DNA of 64,000 nucleotides. Source: Syntrophobacterales bacterium. GTDB taxonomy: Bacteria > Desulfobacterota > Syntrophobacteria > Syntrophobacterales > Thermodesulforhabdaceae. Below the pieces are notes generated by a model that ran no database searches, was not told the DNA's origin, and was given only the letters and a program-made list of their open reading frames with translations. The position numbers were made by a program, and so were the translations under genes. Positions 7,769-15,544 of the stretch are shown piece by piece (positions within the stretch are counted from its first letter, which is position 1; every line of letters starts with the position of its first letter). The DNA lies in the NCBI GenBank assembly GCA_026417655.1, contig JAOACS010000031.1:124001-188000 (forward strand), written 5' to 3'.

Positions 7769-10062
7769 TAGGAGATCTTTTCTCTGTTTGTGTTTCTATT
7801 ATAACTTGCCGAAATTAAAGAGGGATCCTCCATGCTAACAATTATCCTCTGAAGTTTTCCCATAGAAAAAGGCTTACTTAATACTGGAATACCATCCCTT
7901 CGACATTTGTCAACTACCTCCTTTTCAGCATATCCCGTCATGAGCACGGGTTTTATATGGGGGAACCTAGATTGTATCTCCTCTACAACCGTATACCCGC
8001 TCCCATCTGTAAGGCGAAAATCACAAATCGCCACATCAAGAAATTCTCCTTCTTTATCGAGCAAATAAAGGGCTTCCCTAATAGATCCTGCCACATAGAC
8101 GAGATGGCCAAGAGCTTGAAGAGCATTGGCCATAATATCTTTAAGAGCAAGGTTATCCTCTACAAGAAGGATTCTCTTTGGGGTAGTAACTTCGATTGTA
8201 TCCTCTGACTCCTCAAGGTCCCTATCTTCAATACCTTCTTTCCACACAGGAAGATAGCAGTAAAAAACTGTGCCAAGGGAAAGAGAGCTTTCTACCTTAA
8301 TAAACCCTCCGAGATTGCGGATCTCATTCCAAACCACATATAACCCTAGCCCATGGCCCATCTCTTTTTTACCAGAGAAAAAGGGCTCAAAGATCTTCTC
8401 TAGCGTTACCTCGTCCATACCTATACCGGTATCTTTTACCATAATCACTACAAAGGGCCCTGGGCTAACATTCTCTATCCCAGGGGGAATCTCTTCCCTG
8501 GAAACATTCACCTCCTTAGTTCTTACTAACAAGGTTCCTCCAGAAGGCATGGCGTCCTGAGCATTAAGGAATAGATTGATAAGAACCCTGTCTATCTGCC
8601 CCGGATACGCTTTAACATTGCTAATGTTGGGATCCAGTTCTACCTGGACATGGATATTCTCTCTGAAAACCCGACGGACGAATTTTTCAAGGGATCGTAT
8701 AATATTATTTACGTTGTAAGCCTGAGGCATCAGCTGCTCACTTCTTTCTTCTACCGCAAATCCCATAAGCTGCCGGCATAGTGAAACCCCCTGATCAATA
8801 GCTATCCCCACCTCCCGACTGTAACGCCTAACCTCAGGATTGTCTTGAAACTTATATTTTAGAAACTCCATACCACTTTGAACGACCATTAGGATATTTC
8901 TAAAATCGTGGGCTATTCCTGAAGCAAGTCTACCCAGAGCTTCCATACGCTGAGCTTGGAAAGCGTAGCGCTCCAAAGCCCGCTCCGTTGTTATATCCTG
9001 AGCGATCTGAATAACTCCGATTAATTCCTCGTTAGGGCTGTAAATCCTTGAGGCGATAAGTTTGACTATCTTTTTTCTGCCGTGGACCTCGAATACCGTC
9101 TCACAGGTCACCGCATCGGGCATGCCCAAGTACAAAGAAACCCCCTGCTTCTCAAACTTCTTGGCTAGACTTGAAGCGTCAAATACCAGAAGAAGCTCGG
9201 CCAGAGTAGGGGGAACTTTTCTGTTAGGGTAAATTGATTCGAAGTTTGGCTTCTTTCCGATAATCGCATCCTTTGGAATCCCCGTAAGCTTTTCACAAGC
9301 AAAGTTCCACAAAACAACTCGACCACTTTCGTCTAAAGTAAAGATGGGCACCGGATTTTTATCAAAAAGAAGTTCAAAATACTCGTAGCTCTTTTGAAGT
9401 TCCTGCTGCATCCTTTTTTCTTCAGTCCGATCCCTAAAGACGCACAAAATATTTTCCTCTCCATCTATCATAACGCGGCTCGCTCTAAGTTCAGCCTCAA
9501 TCTTTCTTCCATCCGAGGTAGATATAATCCAACACACTTCATTTATCCTGTTTGGAGAAATTGTTTCCCGAAGCGTTTCTATATCTGGAAAGAGAATAAA
9601 GCGTGAAAGCTTAGCCCCTATAAGATCCTCGGATGAGACGCCAAGAAGTTTTTCCGCGGACTCATTGCAATCAAGAATCGTTCCATCCCTGCTTACCACA
9701 AAAATTGCATCAGAGGCACCGTGAAAGACCGATCGATACTTTTTCTCACTAGAAATAATCTTCTCGCCACTTTCCTGGACAAATTTAAAGAGCGATCCAA
9801 GGTGATAAAGTCCATATAAGAGGAAGCAGGATGTAGCAAAACCTATTGTCTCCTCAATCAAACCTATTGTCTCAAGAGGAAGATTTTGGCCTTCCCCTGT
9901 CGTGCGAAGAAGACCAAAAAAACGTCTCAAAACCATAAGCGATACGGCTATAGATATAAACAACCACCCTTTTTTGGCAGGAATCCCCTCAAAAAACCGT
10001 AGCGCCATAAAGGCAGCTACAAGCTGAACGAACACTGAAAAGAAAATAATCCACTCGGTCAT
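7768..10062 (-). CDS. membrane-bound PAS hybrid histidine kinase with receiver
   Basis: A 764-residue kinase. Three hydrophobic segments occupy about residues 1-90, so the sensor is membrane-embedded without a large periplasmic loop. PAS domains follow at about 105-225 (AIFVVSRDGTILDCNESAEKLLG) and 228-360. The H-box GIAHDFRNIL has its histidine near residue 385. N- and G-boxes follow (NLFLNAQDAMPSGG, VKDTGIGMDE, GHGLGLYVVWNEIRNLGG). A C-terminal receiver has its phospho-acceptor Asp in AICDFRLTDG (about 681) and a conserved Lys in VLSKPF. There is no DNA-binding output. It starts 15 nt after the upstream hybrid kinase and its stop overlaps the prenyltransferase start by 1 nt. Confidence 0.9.
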   Translation of the reverse strand: MTEWIIFFSVFVQLVAAFMALRFFEGIPAKKGWLFISIAVSLMVLRRFFGLLRTTGEGQNLPLETIGLIEETIGFATSCFLLYGLYHLGSLFKFVQESGEKIISSEKKYRSVFHGASDAIFVVSRDGTILDCNESAEKLLGVSSEDLIGAKLSRFILFPDIETLRETISPNRINEVCWIISTSDGRKIEAELRASRVMIDGEENILCVFRDRTEEKRMQQELQKSYEYFELLFDKNPVPIFTLDESGRVVLWNFACEKLTGIPKDAIIGKKPNFESIYPNRKVPPTLAELLLVFDASSLAKKFEKQGVSLYLGMPDAVTCETVFEVHGRKKIVKLIASRIYSPNEELIGVIQIAQDITTERALERYAFQAQRMEALGRLASGIAHDFRNILMVVQSGMEFLKYKFQDNPEVRRYSREVGIAIDQGVSLCRQLMGFAVEERSEQLMPQAYNVNNIIRSLEKFVRRVFRENIHVQVELDPNISNVKAYPGQIDRVLINLFLNAQDAMPSGGTLLVRTKEVNVSREEIPPGIENVSPGPFVVIMVKDTGIGMDEVTLEKIFEPFFSGKKEMGHGLGLYVVWNEIRNLGGFIKVESSLSLGTVFYCYLPVWKEGIEDRDLEESEDTIEVTTPKRILLVEDNLALKDIMANALQALGHLVYVAGSIREALYLLDKEGEFLDVAICDFRLTDGSGYTVVEEIQSRFPHIKPVLMTGYAEKEVVDKCRRDGIPVLSKPFSMGKLQRIIVSMEDPSLISASYNRNTNREKIS

Positions 10063-10077
10063 GATGGTAACCTCTTC

Positions 10078-13062
10078 TTAAAGCAAATCTTGAGATGGCG
10101 TCTCATGTACTTTCGTCTCCTCACAGCTCTTAAGTATAGAAAGTATCTCACCAATTGAAGCAGGCTTTCCAAGAACACCCCGAATACCTAAGGTTTTCGC
10201 CTCTAGTTCTACATGTTCATCTGGAAAGCCTGTCAAAATTATCACAGGAAAATCAGGACGCATATTAAAAATTTGTTTAGAAAGCTCTATTCCGTTCATA
10301 TTTGACATTCTGTAATCGATGATAGCAGCATCAAATTGAAAAGGCGCTTCATAGAAAACCTTCAACGCCCTTTTAGGATCGGAAAATGCCGTAACATAGA
10401 ACCCCTTTTCTTCTAGTTCAAGTTTAAGAACCTTCAGTATAGCCTCCTCGTTATCCACAATAAGTATCCGGGTAGGCCTCTTGTAGCTCAAAGGAAGTCC
10501 ATCACCACTTTCAGTAAGATCCCGATCTTCCAGCTCCCTTACAGGTGTTTCGCTTCTACACAAAGGAAAGATCATTCTGAAAACCGATCCCCTACCTGGC
10601 TCACTCTCGACCTGAATTATACCATTCATATTTTTTACTACATTATAGACTATGGCAAGTCCCATACCTGTTCCCTTTCCAGGAGGCTTTGTAGTAAAAT
10701 AGGGATCAAAGATGCGATGTATTATAGAAGGATCGATGCCACAACCCGTATCTTTTACCAGAAATTTTAAATAACCATTTTCAGAGGGGGGAAGTCCAAG
10801 CTGTTTTGCTTGATCTTCGTCAATGTTACATTTTTTAAGAGAGATTGTTATGACACCTCCCTGTTTTTCCATAGCTTGAACAGCATTAATAATCAGATTA
10901 ATCATAAGTTGCTGAAATTCCATAGGAGAAGCGGTTACCGTATCATTTTCACCGGAAGCGATCTCTATATTGCTTATTAGCTCAATTTCAGCTGGAATAA
11001 GATGTTGAATAAATTTAATATTCTCCTTAACTAAAACAGATAGGGAAACGGGCATCCTTTCCCTAGGAGATGTCCTTGCAAAGGAAAGAATCTGTTCAAC
11101 AAGTCTTTTAGCTCTCTGTCCGGCAAGGAACACTTCCTCCATGAAGGACCTAGCCTTTTCCACATCCATTTCCCCCTTGGAGAGCTTCATTATAGCAAGT
11201 TCGGCATAACCGAGAATAATCATAAGGATATTGTTAAAATCATGAGCTATTCCGGTAGCTAAAGTTCCCAGGGCCTCCATCTTTTGGGAGACAAAAAGCT
11301 GAGTCTGGAGGTGAAACTCATCAGTGACGTCCCGTATTAAGAATAATTTCGAAGACCTTGAGATTCTTCCCGTAAGAGTAAAAAATGTCACATCCCACAC
11401 ATGCTCCCTTCTGGAGCTATTTGGTATAACTCTAATACGTCCATTCCATGGTTTTCCTTCCTCTAAAGCTCTAAGGAAGGAAATACCTTGATTATCAAGA
11501 CAAATAAGGGGTGTTATAAGTTCCTTTAAACTGCCACAGGATGTAAGATCTGAACAGTTTAGCATTCTTAAAAAAGCCATATTGGCCCACAGGCAATTCC
11601 CACCTTCACCAATAAGAGCAAAACCATCAGGGATCTCTTCAATCGCCGATCTTAAGAGAGAAACCTCCTCTTCGGATTTTACGCGCCATGAAATGTCACG
11701 CCATATACCCTGAATGATATAACCATTTCTTAAAGATATCTTTACAGCCTCATCCCTAACCCATCGAACCACTCCCCACTTACTAATCACTCGGTACTCG
11801 GATCGAAAAACCATTCCTTCACCGACGACAAAACGGTTAAGCTCTTCCCGCACTCGCAACCTGTCCTCTTCGTGTATAAAATCGAACCATCGAAAGGGTT
11901 TCTCAATAGGCACCTCAGGCCCCACAAGATCCTGGATTCTTGAACTGACAAATATATAAGATAGATCCATTGTAGCTCGGTAGAGGACACCAGGGATCTG
12001 CTCAATCAACAATTTCAAATCATTCTGATGCTCAACCACCTTATCTTCCATGACTTCGAAGGCAAGAGCAAGCTCTATAAATTCTGAAGGCCATGATGAA
12101 GAAGGTCGGACTCTGGTTTCAAAATTTTCCGAGAAGATCTGCGTTACTCTTTTTAATTCTCTCATTGGAGCGATAATGAATCGATTTGCAAAAAGTATTG
12201 CGACAAGTTCAGCAAAACCAATAACCCCAATCGTTATAAGAATGACACTAAGGGTATGTTTCCTTACCGGTTCAAAGACCTTTTCCACAGGAACACCAAT
12301 AGTGATGTAAAGCCCTCCTCGTTCCATATCGTATCCCACAAAACCGTAGGCATAGATTCTCTCGACTCCATCAATACCGCGTAGCCGTAAAATTCCCTTG
12401 TCTGTCTTCCCATAAAGAGCCTGAAAGATTTGTGTCTCTGGAAGTTTTTTCCCGACCCACTTTTCAGGCTCTATTGTTCTGGCGAGAACAAGTCCTTCGG
12501 TATCACGGATTGTAGCGACCGCACCTTCAGGAAGTCTTAGACCCGTCAATACAGCCTGTAATTCGGCTTGATTTATAACGATAAAGCCAGCGCCTCTAAA
12601 AGATTCGTCTGGGGAATCGATAGATTTTGCTACAATGAGTCCAGGTTTTCCCGTTATTCTTTCTATGAGGTAGTGTCCGATAACTGTTCCTCGTGAGGAA
12701 GAGACTCGCCTAAACCAGGCTCTATCGCTTACATCTATTTGGTTAGAACTAGGAGGAGAGCTTTCAATTAAGAGGCCCCTTTCGTCTACTATCCCTACAC
12801 TTGAGTATCGACTTTTAAAGGGCTTTATAAGGGTTTCAGGGGAAGCATTCCGTTGAATAATCTGAGAAAGGATATCCATGGAATTTCTAACAAGATTGTC
12901 CAAGTTCTTTTCGGCCTCATCCAAAATGGAAAGGAGAATACCTTCGGCCCTATTTTTCTCCGCTTCCGCCAACTGCACAATGGAGAAAAAATTAATGGCT
13001 ATAAGGGGTACGGCTATTAAAAACATAAGGATAACGAGATAGAGCCTTAAAGAGAACTTCAT
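10078..13062 (-). CDS. dCache-type sensor PAS-PAS hybrid histidine kinase with receiver
   Basis: A 994-residue kinase. TM1 lies at about residues 7-27, a periplasmic Cache-like sensor at 30-275 (SPPSSNQIDVSDRAWFRRV, then a second subdomain), and TM2 at about 278-298. A short linker, two PAS domains (about 352-470 with the PAC segment IIQGIWRDIS; 475-590) and the H-box GIAHDFNNIL (His about 607) follow. The ATPase boxes are NLIINAVQAM, VKDTGCGID and GTGMGLAIVYNVVKNMNG. The receiver has Asp in AIIDYRMSN (about 914) and Lys in VLGKPA. The start overlaps the chemoreceptor stop as ATGA. Its ligand is unknown; Cache domains usually bind small extracellular metabolites. Confidence 0.9.
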   Translation of the reverse strand: MKFSLRLYLVILMFLIAVPLIAINFFSIVQLAEAEKNRAEGILLSILDEAEKNLDNLVRNSMDILSQIIQRNASPETLIKPFKSRYSSVGIVDERGLLIESSPPSSNQIDVSDRAWFRRVSSSRGTVIGHYLIERITGKPGLIVAKSIDSPDESFRGAGFIVINQAELQAVLTGLRLPEGAVATIRDTEGLVLARTIEPEKWVGKKLPETQIFQALYGKTDKGILRLRGIDGVERIYAYGFVGYDMERGGLYITIGVPVEKVFEPVRKHTLSVILITIGVIGFAELVAILFANRFIIAPMRELKRVTQIFSENFETRVRPSSSWPSEFIELALAFEVMEDKVVEHQNDLKLLIEQIPGVLYRATMDLSYIFVSSRIQDLVGPEVPIEKPFRWFDFIHEEDRLRVREELNRFVVGEGMVFRSEYRVISKWGVVRWVRDEAVKISLRNGYIIQGIWRDISWRVKSEEEVSLLRSAIEEIPDGFALIGEGGNCLWANMAFLRMLNCSDLTSCGSLKELITPLICLDNQGISFLRALEEGKPWNGRIRVIPNSSRREHVWDVTFFTLTGRISRSSKLFLIRDVTDEFHLQTQLFVSQKMEALGTLATGIAHDFNNILMIILGYAELAIMKLSKGEMDVEKARSFMEEVFLAGQRAKRLVEQILSFARTSPRERMPVSLSVLVKENIKFIQHLIPAEIELISNIEIASGENDTVTASPMEFQQLMINLIINAVQAMEKQGGVITISLKKCNIDEDQAKQLGLPPSENGYLKFLVKDTGCGIDPSIIHRIFDPYFTTKPPGKGTGMGLAIVYNVVKNMNGIIQVESEPGRGSVFRMIFPLCRSETPVRELEDRDLTESGDGLPLSYKRPTRILIVDNEEAILKVLKLELEEKGFYVTAFSDPKRALKVFYEAPFQFDAAIIDYRMSNMNGIELSKQIFNMRPDFPVIILTGFPDEHVELEAKTLGIRGVLGKPASIGEILSILKSCEETKVHETPSQDLL

Positions 13063-14909
13063 CTTTCCTGTTTCCCCGCTATTTTAAGAAGTTTCTTTTT
13101 AGATTTTTTCGCTTCTACCAGAGGTTTTGATCTTTTTGTTTGTATAACCCTAAGGGGTGGTTTTTTTGTTACTTCAGGAGTATCCTCTCCTTCGGTAGTC
13201 TTAAATGTTTTATCGCCACTTATGAGCGCTCTTAATTCCACTGTGGCATCTTTTATCATTTGAACTCGCCTTTGAAGTTCCTGAGTAATCGACGCCACTT
13301 GCTCCGCTGCGGCCGCATTATGATTTACTACTTTGTCAATCTCTCTTATCGCCATGGAAAGTTGTTCCATACCTGTGGACTGCTCTTCGGAACTTCTAGC
13401 GATCTCTTCTACCAAAGCGCTCACCCTTTTAGTTAAAGAAACCATCTGTTCAAAGGACTGTTCGGCCTTTACTATAAGAAATTTACCATTGGCGATCTTT
13501 TGCGAAGAAGCCTCGATAAGATTTCCAGTGTCTCTAGCCGCCTGAGCCGCCTTAAGAGCAAGGGAGCGAACCTCGTCGGCAACCACAGCAAAGCCCGCTC
13601 CTGCCTCACCAGCTCTTGCCGCTTCAACGGCGGCGTTTAGGGCAAGAAGATTTGTCTGAAAGGCTATCTCATCTATCTTCTTCACTATGGACTGGGTTTC
13701 ATCACCAGCTCGCTTGATCTCATCCATTGCAACTACCGTATCTTTCAAAACGGCATAAACCTCTGCCATAACTTTATCCGTTGTGGCCATAAAATTTCTT
13801 ATTTCCGAGCTCCTAGCGGTATTATGCTTTGCCATGGAAGAGATCTCTTCAATGGAGGCGGAACTTTCTTCAACCGAGGCGGCCTGTTGCGAGGCTCCCT
13901 CTGCGAGCTTATGGTTTTCTAAAATAAGAACTTCAGAAACAGAAACAATCTCCTGAGTAGCAGAGGAAATATCATTTCCAACCCTAGAAAGAAGTTTCGT
14001 AATCGATCTAGTTACCCAAAAACCTACAAATATCGCAAAAATAAGTCCAAAGACAGAACAAACTACAAAGATCCTCTGGAGTAGGTTTATATCTTCTAAC
14101 ATATCCTTTTTGATCTGACCAGTTAAAGCATCAAGTTTCTCAAGGCTTTCTCTGCTTGTCGTTATCATTTCCTTTTCACCTTCAGAGCCCATTTTAAAGG
14201 CCTGATAATATTGGCTTCCAGCTTCTCCATAGGAAGCTACAAACCCTCTTATGGTCGCAATAGTCTTCTTCATGTCTTCATCATGGGAAAGCTTTTCCTC
14301 TAGCTTGGACACTACGTTATCTGTAGCCTTTAGCTGGGCCTCGTAAACCTCAAAGGCCTTCTCATCCTGTAAATATACGGCGTAAAGAGCCCGAAGCCTT
14401 AGAAGCAAAAAGGTCTCCTTAAATTCATGAAGAGTTTCCTGGGGAAGCGTGCTAAGTTCCTGGGTAATCTTTTCAGCCAATTCACGCCATTTAGAAAAGG
14501 ACTCCTCCTTGGGACGGTAGGAAGCTACATACTTTCCCATAAAGGCTTCTCGATACTTCTTAATTTGTTCAATTGAGCTTTCAATAAGTTTTTTGTATCT
14601 TTCAGGAACTGTTTTATCTTTAATTATTTCCGAACAAAGTTCCATCAATTTATTGTAACCCCTTTCCCATTTTTCCACCGAATTAAGCTCATCTCCTGCA
14701 ACCTTTTTAAAACCGCGAAGGGCGAAATTCTTTTCTTGCCTCCTAAGTTCCAGTAATTCCCTAGCTATCTGTTCTGTTTTGGTGAGAATAAGAGAGTTCT
14801 TCTTTACCTTGACAAGGCTCCATAGTCCTAACCCTGAGACAATTAAAAGGAGAACAAGTAGAATAGAACTTAACATTACAATTCGGTGAGATATTTTCCA
14901 GCTTTTCAT
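13059..14909 (-). CDS. methyl-accepting chemotaxis protein with HBM-like sensor
   Basis: A 616-residue chemoreceptor. TM1 is at residues 10-32. The periplasmic helical domain (33-275) contains LRRQEKNFALRG, close to the motif typical of helical bimodular (HBM) sensors. TM2 is at about 277-297, followed by a short HAMP-like linker and a long coiled-coil signalling domain with the conserved tip EIAFQTNLLALNAAVEAARAG. The C-terminus is Lys-rich and lacks a CheR-docking pentapeptide. The start has GGGGGA 4 nt upstream of ATG. It is the first gene of a seven-gene run; a sigma-54-like promoter lies 72-88 nt upstream. No cheA or cheW is nearby, so it must use remote partners or signal to the adjacent kinases. 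Confidence 0.93.
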   Translation of the reverse strand: MKSWKISHRIVMLSSILLVLLLIVSGLGLWSLVKVKKNSLILTKTEQIARELLELRRQEKNFALRGFKKVAGDELNSVEKWERGYNKLMELCSEIIKDKTVPERYKKLIESSIEQIKKYREAFMGKYVASYRPKEESFSKWRELAEKITQELSTLPQETLHEFKETFLLLRLRALYAVYLQDEKAFEVYEAQLKATDNVVSKLEEKLSHDEDMKKTIATIRGFVASYGEAGSQYYQAFKMGSEGEKEMITTSRESLEKLDALTGQIKKDMLEDINLLQRIFVVCSVFGLIFAIFVGFWVTRSITKLLSRVGNDISSATQEIVSVSEVLILENHKLAEGASQQAASVEESSASIEEISSMAKHNTARSSEIRNFMATTDKVMAEVYAVLKDTVVAMDEIKRAGDETQSIVKKIDEIAFQTNLLALNAAVEAARAGEAGAGFAVVADEVRSLALKAAQAARDTGNLIEASSQKIANGKFLIVKAEQSFEQMVSLTKRVSALVEEIARSSEEQSTGMEQLSMAIREIDKVVNHNAAAAEQVASITQELQRRVQMIKDATVELRALISGDKTFKTTEGEDTPEVTKKPPLRVIQTKRSKPLVEAKKSKKKLLKIAGKQER

Positions 14910-14980
14910 ACTATCCCCCTGATTTTACAAGTAATTTTTTTATCCAACCTAAAAAAAAACCACACCTTTAATAAAAGTTT

Positions 14981-14997
14981 AGCATAAGTTATGCCAA
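14981..14997 (-). promoter_or_regulatory. sigma-54 (RpoN) type promoter for the chemoreceptor operon
   Basis: On the minus strand TTGGCATAACTTATGCT matches the -24/-12 consensus TTGGCACRNNNNTTGCW at all but two defined positions. The GG and GC dinucleotides are exactly 10 nt apart. Transcription would begin near 14970, about 60 nt ahead of the start codon. The core is also a 13-bp palindrome (GCATAA-G-TTATGC), so a dimeric repressor site is an alternative. Confidence 0.6.
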
Positions 14998-15250
14998 AAA
15001 AAAGCCCTTAAAAAGACTAATACTTTCGAAGCCTTCAAAATCAAAAAACGACCCATTAAAGTCACATAAAGGAGACATCAATATAGAAATATAGCCCTTT
15101 CAATATCTTACATAACCTTATAGAGACTCCAAAATGAGACAGTCAGTTAAAAACAATTGACTCCGGATCCGTTATACTTTAAAAATTTTAATGTCTAGTT
15201 TAAGACTTCAAAAAAGAAAGAGGCCAAGAAGGATTGTAGAGAGTGTTTCT
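14998..15250 (+). promoter_or_regulatory. AT-rich intergenic stretch upstream of the leu leader, with a candidate promoter
   Basis: No gene is apparent. At 15157-15162 TTGACT is followed 17 bp on by a weak -10 (TAAAAA, 15180-15185). A better-looking TATACT at 15173-15178 has no suitably spaced -35. Either could drive the leader. An in-frame ATG at 15191 could extend the leader peptide by 20 residues but has no ribosome site. Confidence 0.4.
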
Positions 15251-15352
15251 ATGAAATGTTTGAGATCTAATTGGGTGCTGTTACTTCTCCTTCTATCCTG
15301 TGAGTTCCCGGTCCGGGAACCTAGGGTAGGTACTGCTCGGCCACCCGATTAG
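15251..15352 (+). CDS. leuL: leucine leader peptide (leuL-type), 33 residues
   Basis: A short ORF encodes six consecutive leucines (codons 10-15, 15278-15295) using CTG, TTA, CTT, CTC, CTT and CTA, after MKCLRSNWV and before SCEFPVREPRVGTARPPD. It ends at TAG 15350-15352, just upstream of an intrinsic terminator that precedes leuA. This is the layout of ribosome-mediated attenuation: scarcity of charged tRNA-Leu stalls the ribosome on the Leu run. The ribosome site is weak (AGAGAG). At first sight the run of Leu before Ser-Cys resembles a lipoprotein signal, but the size, the terminator and the downstream gene argue for a leader. Confidence 0.8.
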   Translation: MKCLRSNWVLLLLLLSCEFPVREPRVGTARPPD

Positions 15353-15413
15353 ATGGAAAAGCCGAGTAAAGCCAGAAAAAGCCATGGGTTCCCGCCCATG
15401 GCTTTTTTGTTTT
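15304..15413 (+). promoter_or_regulatory. leucine attenuator: mutually exclusive hairpins
   Basis: Arm 1 GTTCCCGG (15304-15311) pairs with arm 2 CCGGGAAC (15313-15320). Arm 2, as CGGGAACC (15314-15321), can instead pair with GGTTCCCG (15387-15394), which covers the loop and top of the terminator's 5' arm. The terminator stem is GCCATGGG/CCCATGGC. A ribosome stalled on the Leu codons ending at 15295 would mask arm 1, free arm 2, form the antiterminator and let leuA be transcribed. A ribosome reaching the stop leaves arm 1:2 intact and the terminator forms. A further helix CTCGGC (15336-15341)/GCCGAG (15361-15366) spans the stop codon. Confidence 0.75.
15375..15413 (+). terminator. intrinsic terminator of the leu attenuator
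   Basis: An 8-bp GC-rich stem GCCATGGG (15381-15388)/CCCATGGC (15395-15402) with loop TTCCCG is preceded by an A-run and followed by TTTTTTGTTTT. It lies between the leader peptide and leuA. Confidence 0.9.
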
Positions 15414-15544
15414 GCCAAGAAAAAGAAAGGGGGGATGAGTAATGGGGCTTTCACTGGGTTTGTCTGAGGGTTCTTTTCCCTATGGCTTAGGAGAGACGGC
15501 ATGGGCTAATATAGTTAAAGGTATGATCATAAAAGGAGAAAACC

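Noticed and set aside
13059-14909. A chemotaxis gene cluster around the methyl-accepting protein
   Set aside because: No cheA, cheW, cheY, cheR or cheB is present in the neighbouring genes; the partners are hybrid kinases and metabolic genes.
15251-15352. Small lipoprotein (LLLLLLSC looks like a lipobox)
   Set aside because: The six-Leu run, the immediate alternative hairpins and terminator, and leuA downstream fit a leader peptide much better; the mature part would be only 17 residues.
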